Assembly: GCA_918797485.1 (NCBI GenBank)
Contig: CAKKNE010000001.1
Location: forward strand, 5,580,001 to 5,644,000
Origin: Pelagomonas calceolata
Taxonomy: Eukaryota > Sar > Pelagophyceae > Pelagomonadales > Pelagomonadaceae
DNA: 64,000 bases
Direction: 5' to 3'
The position numbers and the translations under genes are program-made. Position 1 is the first letter of the stretch, and each line of letters begins with the position of its first letter. Below, one piece after another: positions 44,190-53,081 of the stretch. The notes beneath the pieces are model-generated. The model did not search any database. It worked only from the letters and a program-made list of their open reading frames with translations, and was not told the DNA's origin.

Positions 44190-46301
44190 TTACCCAGCCG
44201 CGTACCGGTCCCGCCCCGCACGGTGCCAGACGTGGACGTGGTCGAGGCCCTCGCGGGCGCGGAGCGACGAGCGCATGTCCTTCTCGAGGCAGTCGCAGAC
44301 GGCGCCGTGGAGGACCGGCCGCCCGCCCGCGGAGTGGCGGCCCTGGCCGACCTGGAAGAAGAGGTCCGGGTCGTTGCGCCACTCCGCGCGCTGCAGCACG
44401 TCCAGGACCTCGTCGACGACGAAGGTCGCGTCGCGCCGCGTCAGCCAGTGCAGGTCGACCTGGACGCGCTCGCCGTTCGAAAAGGCCGCGTGTAAATTCA
44501 CCAGCGCCTCGTTCAGCACGCCCTCCAATCCTAAATTGCGCGCCCGCTCGACGTCGCGCGCCTCGTCGAGGATGTGGCCGTTGTTCGCCGCGAAGTACAG
44601 CCCGGCCGCGCGGTCGCCCTGCTTCTCCGCGCGCTGGCGGAGCGCGGCGGCCCGCAACCTGTTGGAGTCGTCCGGCCGGTGCGACGCCCGCGCCAGCAGC
44701 TCGCGCCGCTGGTCGTACGTGCGGTCCGCCGCGAGGCGCTCCGCGTCGGCGGCCCGCCCGAGGGCGTAGTCGATGTTCCCAAAGACGTCGCCGCCGCTCT
44801 GCGCCGCGATCGCGTGCGCCGCCGACGTGCGGCTGGTCGTCGCCGCGCCCGCCGCCTGGTCGCGCGCCGCCTGGTCGGCGAGCTCGTCGAGCGACGGGTC
44901 CCGGCCCAGGCTCATAGCCGCCCTCTTTTCGATCTCGCGGGCCTCCTCGAGCAGCATGCGCTCGCGCCGCTGTTTTCTGTTCTCCTTTTGAGGCGCCTCG
45001 GCGGGCCGCGTTAATCGCGACGGCGGCTCGAGCTCGCGACGCCGTGCTGCCGCCTTTTCGTCCTCCTCGCGCGCCGTGAGCTCGCGCTGCACGCGCGCCG
45101 CCACCGAAAAGTCGTCCTCGGCCCGTTTCATGGCCTCGTGCTGCTGCCGCTCGAGCTCGAAGGCCAGGCGCGCGTCTTCATTTTCATCGCGCGCCGCGAG
45201 GCGCCTGACGGCCTCGAGGTTCGCCTCCTCCTCGAGGCGCCGCGCGAGCGCCTCATCGTCGAAGGCGAAAGCTTGATGGCGGTCGTCCTCCTGGGACTGG
45301 AGCGCGCGCGCGAGCGCCTCGTCGTCCGAGCCCGCCGCTTCGTAGGCGTCGCGGCGCGCGGCCTCCTCCTCGTCGAGCGTCATCGCGAGCGCGAGGTCCA
45401 GGTCGGCGTCGCCGCGGCGCCGCGGCGCGCGCTCCGCGTCGTGCGCCTCCTCGTGCTGCAGCGCGCGCGCGAGGAGCGCGTCGTCGCGCGTCCGCGCCTC
45501 GTCCTCCTCGTCCTCGTCCTCGAGCGCGAGCGCGACGGCGCGCGCGTAGGCCTCGTCCGAGCTCCCGCGGCGCAGCGGAACCTCGCCCGCCAGGCGCCGC
45601 GCCACCGCCGCGTCGCTCTCCGCCCGCATTTCCAGAGCGCGCTCGGCGTCGGCCATCTCGGACGCGAGGCGCGCCGCCGCCGCCGCGTCGTCGAGCTCGC
45701 GCTGCGCCGCGGCCGCCCGGGCCTCCCGCTCGTCGTCCTCGAGGAGCTGCGCCGCCAGCTCTTCGTCGCGCTTCCGCGCGGCGTCCCGTTCGCGCTCGTC
45801 GTCCGCCGCGAGCCGCGCCGCCAGCTCCTCGTCGCGCCGCCGCGCCTCGTCGAGCTCGCGCGCGCGCGCCGCGTCCGCCTCGTGGAGCTCCCGCGCGATC
45901 TCCGAGTCCCGCCGGCACGGCGTCGGTACTTCTGTTTGTTGCGGGATCGTTGCTCCCGTCGGTGTTGTCGGCTCGTCGAACAGCGCCGGCGCCGCCCCGG
46001 CGTCCTCCGCGGCGAATGGGTTCGGCGGGATCGGCGCCGGCGTCGTCGGCGTCGTGGGCTCGTCGAAGGGCTGGTCGAACGGGTTCGGCGGCTCGTCGAT
46101 TGTTTGTGGTGTGGTCTCCTCGTCGAAGGGCGTCGCTGCTGGCTCGTCAGGCGGCGGTGGCGGCGCAGCGGCGAGTGGCGGCTCCGGCGGACGCTCGTCG
46201 AGCGCGACCTCGACGCCCGTCACGTCGATTTGCTTCTCCTCGTCCTTGACCTCGTCTGCGACCTCGCCGCCGACGACGTCGTAGCTTGTCGTTTCATACA
46301 T
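44190..46301 (-). CDS. UIM-rich, NPF-containing protein with DUF1771-Smr C-terminus
   Basis: 703 aa. The N-terminus carries NPF motifs (PPNPFDQPFDEP, PPNPFAAED) of the kind bound by EH domains in endocytosis. Residues about 130-420 repeat acidic, Ala-centred helices (DDALLARALQHEEA, SDDEALARALQSQEDD, DDEALARRLEEEA), which match the ubiquitin-interacting-motif pattern. The C-terminal 180 residues have DUF1771 (RLRAAALRQRAEKQGDRAAG) and an Smr domain (VQVDLHWLTRRDAT and GQGRHSAGGRPVL), a nuclease/DNA-mismatch-type fold. Role unknown; the layout hints at a ubiquitin-reading adaptor. Confidence 0.75.
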   Translation of the reverse strand: MYETTSYDVVGGEVADEVKDEEKQIDVTGVEVALDERPPEPPLAAAPPPPPDEPAATPFDEETTPQTIDEPPNPFDQPFDEPTTPTTPAPIPPNPFAAEDAGAAPALFDEPTTPTGATIPQQTEVPTPCRRDSEIARELHEADAARARELDEARRRDEELAARLAADDERERDAARKRDEELAAQLLEDDEREARAAAAQRELDDAAAAARLASEMADAERALEMRAESDAAVARRLAGEVPLRRGSSDEAYARAVALALEDEDEEDEARTRDDALLARALQHEEAHDAERAPRRRGDADLDLALAMTLDEEEAARRDAYEAAGSDDEALARALQSQEDDRHQAFAFDDEALARRLEEEANLEAVRRLAARDENEDARLAFELERQQHEAMKRAEDDFSVAARVQRELTAREEDEKAAARRRELEPPSRLTRPAEAPQKENRKQRRERMLLEEAREIEKRAAMSLGRDPSLDELADQAARDQAAGAATTSRTSAAHAIAAQSGGDVFGNIDYALGRAADAERLAADRTYDQRRELLARASHRPDDSNRLRAAALRQRAEKQGDRAAGLYFAANNGHILDEARDVERARNLGLEGVLNEALVNLHAAFSNGERVQVDLHWLTRRDATFVVDEVLDVLQRAEWRNDPDLFFQVGQGRHSAGGRPVLHGAVCDCLEKDMRSSLRAREGLDHVHVWHRAGRDRYAAG

Positions 46302-46919
46302 GAATGCTGGTCTCCTTTACGCGCCGCGCGCGCGTTGCTGAAGTTGCCTTGTGGTGCGAATTCGATTGTATGGGCAGCGCACGCACGTGAACGCTCCAAG
46401 AACTTTGCGTAAGAGCTGCAGCGCTACGCGCACGTAGCTTCTATAGCGCCAGGTCCACGAATAGAGCCTGCTACAGCCCGTTTCCTGTCGTCTCCTGCAA
46501 ATTTGAGTCTAGCTAGCGGCTGTAAGACACTAGCAAGCAGCAAGGCCCAGGATCGCTTCCCGCCCGGCCAAGGGGTCTCTTGATCCCCCATCCGCGCGGG
46601 ATTGCTCTCAACCTATCGACGGTTTGCTCGATTATTTTGCCGCACTGAGTCGTTTGGAGCTCACAGCTACTCACCCAAGGGCTTTCAGGTGTCGCCACTC
46701 CCTGAGAAGGAGGCTGTGTATACGTATTCTCGCGCCACGCGCCCGCCGGTCTCGACGCGTCGCCCCTGAATAGCGCGGAGCACTCGAAGCTGTAAGTGCC
46801 CGGCCTAAAAAGTCTGCGCCCGCGCGCCGCGCGACACCCCCAGGGCACTGACGCGACGCCCCTCGCCCATCTGACCGCCGCCGCCGCCGTGGACGCGCCG
46901 CCGCACCGTCTGACCCCAG
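46302..46919. other. 620-bp region between divergent genes, holds a CTAG palindrome
   Basis: Besides the palindrome at 46512-46538, a good donor GTAAGT lies near 46793 and an acceptor CCCCAG at 46914-46919, so part may be the 5' UTR/first intron of the bromodomain-like gene. No ATG-opened exon was found. Confidence 0.4.
46512..46538 (-). promoter_or_regulatory. CTAG palindrome promoter element, copy 6
   Basis: GCTAGCGGCTGTAAGACACT then AGCAAGC. It is 211 bp upstream of the Smr-protein start. Confidence 0.6.
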
Positions 46920-47774
46920 GACGCGGAGTCGCGGACGCGACAAAAAGAATTCACGCTGGCGTCGCCGCCGCTCTACCGGCCGCCGCCGCCCGGCGCCCCG
47001 CAAGACAGCATAGACATCATCATGATGGCGCCCGGCCCGCTGGAGGCCCTGCCGGCGCTCCTCGACATCGTGGCCAACGACGAGCGCGCCGCGGAGCTCT
47101 CGGCCGCCCCCTCGAAGGAGCCGATGACGCTCAAGATCATCCGCGCGCGCGTGCGCATCGACTTCTACCCGTCGGCGCCGGCCATGGCCGTCGACGTGCG
47201 CAACCTGCTGCTGAGCGCCCGGGACCACTACGCCGGACGCGACACCGCCCTCGCCGGCCGCGCCATGGCGCTCCTGAGGCGCTTCGAGAACGCCCTTGCC
47301 CAGGAGGAGGGCCTCCCCGTCGACCCGGCGCACGAGGAGCCCATCTCCGCGCTCCAGGCCGAGCGGCTCGCCAAGCAAGACCAAAGAATTTCCCTTCTCC
47401 CCGTGCATAAGGCATATACGCTTAGTAAAAACCGACATGGGCCCAGAAGTCGACGACGAGGGGTACCACGTCGGCGGGGATGCGGAGCTTCGGGACAAAC
47501 GTCGCGACGAGCCGCGCGCGGTGCGCCTTCTCGTGAGCCTTCCAGCCGCCCGCGGACACCACTTTGTGGATGTAGTCGTGGCCCGGTTTATTCTTCACCC
47601 TGTCAATATCATAATCTTGTGACACTCCACCGGCACGGAGGAGTAGAGGCCAGATGCGACGGCGTTTTCTCGTGTTCACAAGTTCTTTGGCCGGATCATC
47701 GTACGAGACAAAGGCGTTATCGAGCGGAGTCCGACCCCTTTCGCTCGCTTTGTTCACGTTCGCACCCGCCTTGA
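46920..47774 (+). CDS. bromodomain-like protein, ends uncertain
   Basis: From the putative acceptor the frame reads DAESRTRQKEFTLASPPLYR, a Pro-rich run, then LPALLDIVANDERAAEL, EPMTLKIIRARVRIDFYPSA and VDVRNLLLSARDHYAGRDTA with AMALLRRFENAL. This is the PM-x-L ... DVR-x-(hydrophobic) ... A-x-x-Y ... F spacing of a bromodomain's later helices; the acetyl-lysine Asn position is Ser here. The first ATG in frame is 47022; the upstream frame suggests an exon entered by splicing. The frame runs antisense into the ankyrin gene from about 47420 and that part is unlikely to be real coding. Confidence 0.45.
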   Translation, partial: DAESRTRQKEFTLASPPLYRPPPPGAPQDSIDIIMMAPGPLEALPALLDIVANDERAAELSAAPSKEPMTLKIIRARVRIDFYPSAPAMAVDVRNLLLSARDHYAGRDTALAGRAMALLRRFENALAQEEGLPVDPAHEEPISALQAERLAKQDQRISLLPVHKAYTLSKNRHGPRSRRRGVPRRRGCGASGQTSRRAARGAPSREPSSRPRTPLCGCSRGPVYSSPCQYHNLVTLHRHGGVEARCDGVFSCSQVLWPDHRTRQRRYRAESDPFRSLCSRSHPP

Positions 47775-48189
47775 TGAGCCGAAGCATGCACTCGCTGAGG
47801 CTACACGTTGCCGCGTCGTGCAATGGTGTTTCGCCCCAATGATCGGCCGCGTCCACCTTTGCACCGGCTTGTAAGAGCGAGTCTACAATGCGAACCCTGT
47901 CGCCATTTTCAACCCTGTCAACATCGGCTTCTGGAACATTAATCGTCAAATGCAGAGGCGTACTGACGTTATCGTCGACCTCGTTTGGGTCGGCGCCCGC
48001 TTTGAGGAGCTCGACAACACACTCGCGCTGACCAGCAATACACGCCCTATGAAGTACAGTCCGAGAGTAGGGAATTTGGGAATAATCGCGTGTCAAGCCA
48101 TAGTGGCCGAGCAGTCTCCGCAAGTTGGCCGCGTCTCCAGTCTCTGCGCAGTGGATCAGTTGTGCCGTCTCGCATTCTGACCGTAACAT
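47422..48189 (-). CDS. ankyrin-repeat protein
   Basis: 255 aa. Three or four ankyrin repeats: TVLHRACIAGQRECVVELLK, TPLHLTINV, AADHWGETPLHDAATCSLSE, with AGADPNEVD and AGANVNKAS turns. After them comes a basic helix and an end with FVPKLRIPADVVPLVVDFWA, which I recall as common in heterokont ankyrin proteins. Likely a protein-protein adaptor. Convergent with the bromodomain-like gene. Confidence 0.8.
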   Translation of the reverse strand: MLRSECETAQLIHCAETGDAANLRRLLGHYGLTRDYSQIPYSRTVLHRACIAGQRECVVELLKAGADPNEVDDNVSTPLHLTINVPEADVDRVENGDRVRIVDSLLQAGAKVDAADHWGETPLHDAATCSLSECMLRLIKAGANVNKASERGRTPLDNAFVSYDDPAKELVNTRKRRRIWPLLLRAGGVSQDYDIDRVKNKPGHDYIHKVVSAGGWKAHEKAHRARLVATFVPKLRIPADVVPLVVDFWAHVGFY

Positions 48190-48285
48190 GACGCGCCCTG
48201 CTGATGATATAGGACACGCTCGCTAATGGCCGTGGGAAAACCCGTTTTGAAGGCTCGAGACGCAAGACTCCGAGTCGACCCCCAA

Positions 48286-48297
48286 CGCCATCGACGC
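48286..48297. mobile_element. solo introner core sequence
   Basis: CGCCATCGACGC, reverse of the introner core, 20 bp past the MGDG synthase stop codon. No terminal repeats. Confidence 0.35.
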
Positions 48298-48316
48298 GAG
48301 ACTAGTAATCCCCACA

Positions 48317-49717
48317 TTACGCTTGCTGCGGCGCCTTCCCCTCGAAGAGCAGTCCGCCGATGTCCCGCGCGATGTCTAGCGTCGCGGACGGCCGCGCGGC
48401 CTCGAGCGCCTTCGACGACAGCCGCTCCCGCAGATTCAAGTCCGAAAACCACTTCGCGATGGTCTCGCCGATCTTCGCGGGCTTCTTGACGAACGCGCCG
48501 AAGCCATTCTCTACCACAAATTTCACGTTGCCGGCTTCTTGCCCCGGCAAGTGGGAAGATAATAAACAAGGCAAACCCCGCGTCGCGGCCTCGGCAATCG
48601 TACCGGGACCAGCTTTGGTCACGATGCAGTCGCTCGCCGCCATCCACTCGTCCATGTTATCAACAAAACCGAGGATCGTGGGTTTCACGTTGTCGGGCCA
48701 CTGTCTCTCCTCCAGCTCCTTTTTTACTTGCGCGTTCTTGCCGCAGACTACCACGAGTCCCGACGGGTCCTTCGCTTCGCCTAGAGCATCACCAAGGGCA
48801 GTCGCGACCTTGGCGATGCCCCCGACGCCGTCGCCGCCGCCGACGACTAATGCTGTAGGGACACCTGTGGTAAGTCCCAACTTGTTGCGTGTCGCTTCTT
48901 TGATTTTTTCAGAACCAGCAAGGTCCCAGAAGCCCTCCCGCAGCGGTAGGCCCCGCTTGATGATCTTGTCGTCCGGCACGCCACACCTCGAGGCCATCTT
49001 CTCCAAGGCATCTGAGGGTACAAACGTATAATCCCCTCGTCCGTCGAACCAGGTGTTGTGTGCGCTTCCCAGATCCGTGACTACGGTGACGAAGGGTGTC
49101 TTGCGAGAACCTCCGTCGATCTTCGCGAGCTGCCTCAGAGGTATGTCCTGGCACAACGGGTGGACGGACACAACTAAGTCCGGCTTGGCGTCCGCGATGC
49201 ACTTGCCAAATCTACGAGAACACTGGATCCGCGTCGCGATCTCCTGCAATTTCCGCGTCGGCCAGAAGCGCCCGTAGTACCACATCATGCGCCACATCCA
49301 CGTGCGCTTGGCCATCACTGCGTAGTACGGTACGAAATTCTTATAAGGCCAGCCCGCGTGCTCCGTCCAGATGTCGACGATCTCCGCGTCTATTTTTCCT
49401 GGGTATAACCTCTCAAGGGCATTCACCAGCGCTTTGGAGGAGGCGCGGTGGCCGCCGCCGGTATCAGACATGAGGAAGAGGACCTTCTTCTTCTTTCCCG
49501 TTGACGGTGTTTGTGCTTGCGCCGTACTATCAGAAGTGACGGCGGCGGCGGGACGCGACGTGAGCGTATGCGTGCGCCGCGCGTCGGGCCGGGCGATGCC
49601 CACATCTTGCGGCCTCGTGAGGTACTTGACTGCATCGACGCGCGGTCGTCGGCCGACCCGACTCCCGCGGAAGGCCGACGCGCTGCTCAGGAGCGCGAGG
49701 CACGCAGCGAGACGCAT
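48317..49717 (-). CDS. MGD1: Monogalactosyldiacylglycerol synthase, plastid
   Basis: 466 aa. A signal peptide ending ASAF (MRLAACLALLSSASAFRGSR) is the bipartite complex-plastid presequence of heterokonts. The GT28 enzyme follows: LFLMSDTGGGHRASSKALVN, DIWTEHAGWPYKNFVPYY, VVSVHPLCQDIP, then KIIKRGLPLREGFW, ALVVGGGDGVGGIAKVA and VTKAGPGTIAEAATRGLPC (UDP-sugar site). It moves galactose from UDP-galactose to diacylglycerol, the main step of thylakoid-membrane lipid synthesis. Full length, single exon. Confidence 0.93.
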   Translation of the reverse strand: MRLAACLALLSSASAFRGSRVGRRPRVDAVKYLTRPQDVGIARPDARRTHTLTSRPAAAVTSDSTAQAQTPSTGKKKKVLFLMSDTGGGHRASSKALVNALERLYPGKIDAEIVDIWTEHAGWPYKNFVPYYAVMAKRTWMWRMMWYYGRFWPTRKLQEIATRIQCSRRFGKCIADAKPDLVVSVHPLCQDIPLRQLAKIDGGSRKTPFVTVVTDLGSAHNTWFDGRGDYTFVPSDALEKMASRCGVPDDKIIKRGLPLREGFWDLAGSEKIKEATRNKLGLTTGVPTALVVGGGDGVGGIAKVATALGDALGEAKDPSGLVVVCGKNAQVKKELEERQWPDNVKPTILGFVDNMDEWMAASDCIVTKAGPGTIAEAATRGLPCLLSSHLPGQEAGNVKFVVENGFGAFVKKPAKIGETIAKWFSDLNLRERLSSKALEAARPSATLDIARDIGGLLFEGKAPQQA

Positions 49718-50078
49718 TTTGACGCGTACGCTGCGGTAAAGCTAGCTTCGTCCAAGGGCAAGTTGCAAGCGCTAGATAAGGGCGCTAGGAATTTTCGGGC
49801 AGCGGAAGCAGCCCTCTGGCGCTTCCCATACGACTTACGAACGCCCTCGCGGCGTCTGGCGCCTGTTCGTCGGGATTTGCGAGGCCCTGGTTTTCGCATG
49901 CCACAGCGCTTGCCCACCGGACGCGCGCGCACGGAAGCGTGGGGCAGCCTTTACACCACTATCCGTCTGTTTCAAGGCCTCACCCATTGAGGGCATCCGT
50001 CGCACAGCGCGCACGCGGCGGGGAGAGCCACACCAATACCAGCCAGGCCTACTGCCCAGGTAGAGCCGCGGGACAAAC
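49718..50078. other. 360-bp divergent promoter region
   Basis: Between the MGDG synthase and Tctex1 starts. Three CTAG motifs (GCTAGC at about 49741, GCGCTAG at about 49770 and 49785) cluster near the MGDG start but lack the TCTTAC centre. No gene. Confidence 0.4.
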
Positions 50079-50447
50079 ATGGGCGAGGAGTGGCAGAACT
50101 CCGAGGACACGGCCTTCCAGCCCGAAGAGGTCGAACCTCTCCTGAATGATGTGGTCGCAAAAGTACTGGCGAACGAGGTCTACGACGAAAGTAAGGTCGC
50201 CACCTGGGTTGATAGAATATGCGACCAAAGCATGCAGAAGCTCACGCAGATGAACAAGCCCTTCAAATACGTCGTGACCTGCATCCTCATGCAGAAGAAC
50301 GGCGCGGGCGTGCACACCGGGCAGAGTTGCTTCTGGGACGTCGCGAACGACAACTGCGCGCGCATCGCGTATCCGTTGGCTTCGAAGAAGCAGGCCTACG
50401 ACCCGCGGATGTACTGCGTCGTGACCTGCTTCGGGGTGTCCATGTAG
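50079..50447 (+). CDS. DYNLT: Tctex1-type dynein light chain
   Basis: 122 aa. QPEEVEPLLNDVVAKVL, DRICDQSMQKLTQMNKPFKY, VVTCILMQKNGAGVHTGQSC and YCVVTCFGVSM follow the Tctex1/DYNLT pattern closely. It is a dimeric cargo or assembly subunit of dynein; with RSP3 in the same window it fits axonemal or cytoplasmic dynein. Single exon. Confidence 0.93.
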   Translation: MGEEWQNSEDTAFQPEEVEPLLNDVVAKVLANEVYDESKVATWVDRICDQSMQKLTQMNKPFKYVVTCILMQKNGAGVHTGQSCFWDVANDNCARIAYPLASKKQAYDPRMYCVVTCFGVSM

Positions 50448-50468
50448 TAAAAACAGTTATCACATTTC

Positions 50469-50480
50469 GCGTCGATGGCG
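50469..50480. mobile_element. solo introner core sequence
   Basis: GCGTCGATGGCG, with TTCGCG before and TGGAGGCG after, as in the intact introners, in the 46-bp gap between Tctex1 and the TrmB-like gene. Confidence 0.4.
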
Positions 50481-50493
50481 TGGAGGCGTAGAG

Positions 50494-52794
50494 CTAGCTC
50501 CAGGCCATGCCCCCGACGGGCAGTCTTCGTCGTAGTTCGTCCGGGAGCGATCCCGAAGGCGTCAGCACGAAGGACCCGACGAGCGCCGAGTACTCCATGT
50601 CCGGGATGTCGCCGAATAGAACAGGCCCTGAAGCACGGTCGGGCGGGCGGTCGACGCCGCTCCGCAGGGCCAGTTCCGCCAGGGGGTCGTCGTACTCGAT
50701 TTTGCCGTGCAAACGCAGGTCGCCGTGCAGTCCCGACGCTCCCCGACACTTCGATCGCCGGATCCATATCCACACGTGCGAGCCGCGGCCGTCGCGCGGC
50801 GGGTCTCGGACGCCCTCGTCGTAGACGCCCCAGCGTCCGCCAATCTCGCACGGGGCGTCAGAACCCGCCGTGTCGACGAAGTCGCCCGACTCCTGAAAGT
50901 CGAGGATGAAGAAGCACTGCTCGTCGTCGACCGTGGCCGACAGGAGCCACTGGCGGCCCGCAAGCGCGCCCTTGCCGACGCGAGCGGGAGGCGCGGGGCG
51001 CGTGGCGCGTTTTGTCGCCGCTTTTTCTAGCGCCGCGTCGACGGTGGACTCGTTGGCCGCGCGGGACGTCAGCGCGAGGCGGAATCTTCCGACAAAATCA
51101 GGGTCGCTCGCGCCTTCCAATACAACACCTTCGACGGCGTCGCCTCCCCGCGAGCTGACTGAGCCCTGCAGGTTGTACCTCCCGAGGGACAGGTGGATCT
51201 TGCAATGAGTCGAGTTGTTGCGGATCCGCTCTATTCTCCAGCGACCATCTTGTGCGCCGCCGCGGCCCGCGCCCGAGCTATCATCGTAGATATCGCGCAA
51301 GGCTGTAGCTCGCCCGTCGGCGCCGAGGAAGACGCGATTCGGTTCGCTCGTGTCCTCAACGAATTCGTAAGTGCCCGCGTGCATGACCCTCGTAAGGGCG
51401 GCATCGAGCACGACGTCGGCGTCGTCGCCACCGTCGAGGTCGTCGCGCGGCGCCGCGAAGAGGCGTAACCGGTCGCCGCGCCGCGGCCGCCGGGACGCGA
51501 CGAAGCGGTGCACCGGCTGGCCCAACAACTCGCAGCGTTTTTCCGACTCCGGTGCCGCGTCGGCGGGCAGCGGCGACGTTGCCCGCCAGGGACCGCCGAC
51601 GGCGCGCCTTGCCGAGCCGACGCGTTCATCCCTGAGCCGCTTCGGCGCCTCCGTCGTGACGGGCTCCTCGGCCGGCTCCAAACGGAGTCCCGCGCCCTCG
51701 AGGGCGTCGGCCGAAGCGAGAGCCACGTCCTCAACTTGCGAAGAAACGTAGGCGGCTCCCTCAGTGCCTACGGCCGTCGCGACGAGCTCCGCCACATCCC
51801 TTGATAGGAGAAACGGCCGCCCCTCGCGGACCGTGGCCTCGCCGCCCAGCGAGAAGGGCGTCGGGAACTGCACCAGGACGTAGACCGGGCCTTCGTGCGT
51901 CGCCGCCCACCGCAGCGCGTCCGAGGCGTCGGCCACGGCGAAGCGACAGCTGCTGCCGAGGCGATTCGCGAAGCCGCGCGCAGCTCTGATACAAGCACGG
52001 CTAGTGTCGACCGCCAGGACGTTCGCGTCTGTTTTACTGAGCGCGAGCCCGATGGCCGAGCCGCCCATGCCACAACCGAGGTCCAGCACGAGCGGCCCTG
52101 GGGGAAACGCCACACTCAGCACGTCGGCGGCGGGCGTCGTCCGCGCGTCCCTGGCATACCTCCATCTCCACTGGCAGGCGCGGGGCGCGAAGAAGGCGTC
52201 CCGGCCCCGCAGGCCGCAGGCGCCGAGGCGCTCCTCGGCCTGGAGGTCGTTGACCGTCCGCCGCTTCGCCCGGTTGCTCGCATGTCGGTCGAGTAATAAA
52301 TCGAAGAGCGCGTCGTCGCGGCAGCCCGCCAGCGCGAACGCAAAGGCCGCGTCGGAGGCCTGGCGGCCCGGCGCCGCGTCGGGCTCCGCGAGCGCTTCAC
52401 GCGCCTCTCGGGCCCGATCAGCCACGAAGGCTGCCACGTCGTCGTCGCTGAGATCGCCTCGAGCGGCGTAGTCACGCGCTGCCTTGGCTAAATCGAGGAC
52501 CGACGGCGCGTCGGTGGCGCGGCGTCGCAGCGTGTATGTCGACGTGCCGTTGGCGTGGTCTCTCACGATAGCGCCGTATTGCTTGGCGCGGTCGAGGAGC
52601 GCGTCGGCCTCGTCATAATTCTTTTGTTGTCGGAGGAGCGTTCGCTGCTGGAGCAGCGCGGCGACGTCCTCGTCCTGTGGCGCCGCAAGCACGTGCAGCT
52701 GTGATCTTTGTGACCGGCACACTATTTTATTGACATGTGTTGGTTGGAGCCCTACGGCGGTCGCAAGGATGGCTGCCAAAAACCGCTGAGGCAT
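50494..52794 (-). CDS. TrmB-like tRNA methyltransferase fused to CysRS-type helix and unknown C-terminal domains
   Basis: 766 aa with a hydrophobic leader (MPQRFLAAILATAVGLQP). Residues about 43-90 read RTLLRQQKNYDEADALLDRA and GAIVRDHANGTSTY, the helical hairpin seen at the end of cysteinyl-tRNA synthetases. From about 215 a class I methyltransferase has VLDLGCGMGGSAIGLALS, and VLVQFPTPFSL stands where TrmB (m7G46) has FPDPW. The second half has beta-rich repeats (YNLQGSVSSRGGDAVEGVVL; DLRLHGKIEYDDPLAELALR) with no named family. The leader suggests plastid tRNA modification. Confidence 0.65.
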   Translation of the reverse strand: MPQRFLAAILATAVGLQPTHVNKIVCRSQRSQLHVLAAPQDEDVAALLQQRTLLRQQKNYDEADALLDRAKQYGAIVRDHANGTSTYTLRRRATDAPSVLDLAKAARDYAARGDLSDDDVAAFVADRAREAREALAEPDAAPGRQASDAAFAFALAGCRDDALFDLLLDRHASNRAKRRTVNDLQAEERLGACGLRGRDAFFAPRACQWRWRYARDARTTPAADVLSVAFPPGPLVLDLGCGMGGSAIGLALSKTDANVLAVDTSRACIRAARGFANRLGSSCRFAVADASDALRWAATHEGPVYVLVQFPTPFSLGGEATVREGRPFLLSRDVAELVATAVGTEGAAYVSSQVEDVALASADALEGAGLRLEPAEEPVTTEAPKRLRDERVGSARRAVGGPWRATSPLPADAAPESEKRCELLGQPVHRFVASRRPRRGDRLRLFAAPRDDLDGGDDADVVLDAALTRVMHAGTYEFVEDTSEPNRVFLGADGRATALRDIYDDSSGAGRGGAQDGRWRIERIRNNSTHCKIHLSLGRYNLQGSVSSRGGDAVEGVVLEGASDPDFVGRFRLALTSRAANESTVDAALEKAATKRATRPAPPARVGKGALAGRQWLLSATVDDEQCFFILDFQESGDFVDTAGSDAPCEIGGRWGVYDEGVRDPPRDGRGSHVWIWIRRSKCRGASGLHGDLRLHGKIEYDDPLAELALRSGVDRPPDRASGPVLFGDIPDMEYSALVGSFVLTPSGSLPDELRRRLPVGGMAWS

Positions 52795-52937
52795 TCTTTT
52801 ATCTCTAGCGCGCTCCTAACCTAATCTCGCGATACCGCTTCAAATGTGTGATTCGTTCGGTCACCTGAGGACCCTGCGAACGTGAAATGAGCTGCGTAAA
52901 GTGGTTCCTGGCCGCTCGAGCCCAAAAAGTGGCTGAT

Positions 52938-52962
52938 TGCTAGTATCTTACAGGCCGCTAGA
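52938..52962 (+). promoter_or_regulatory. CTAG palindrome promoter element, copy 7
   Basis: TTGCTAGTATCTTACAGGCC then GCTAG. It is 144 bp upstream of the TrmB-like start and 120 bp upstream of the divergent methyltransferase gene, which are 287 bp apart. Confidence 0.6.
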
Positions 52963-53081
52963 TAATCGACTCAGTCGTCAGGGAACGCGTGCACGCCACC
53001 AACGCAGTGCATTGCTCGTCCCAGTGCAGCATAACGTAGCCTCACTACTGCTGAGACTGGCCAAGGACAGCTTTTGCAGCC

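Noticed and set aside
45138-46412. 424-codon plus-strand frame opposite the Smr-protein gene
   Set aside because: Same cause: antisense of repeated Ala/Glu/Asp/Arg codons.
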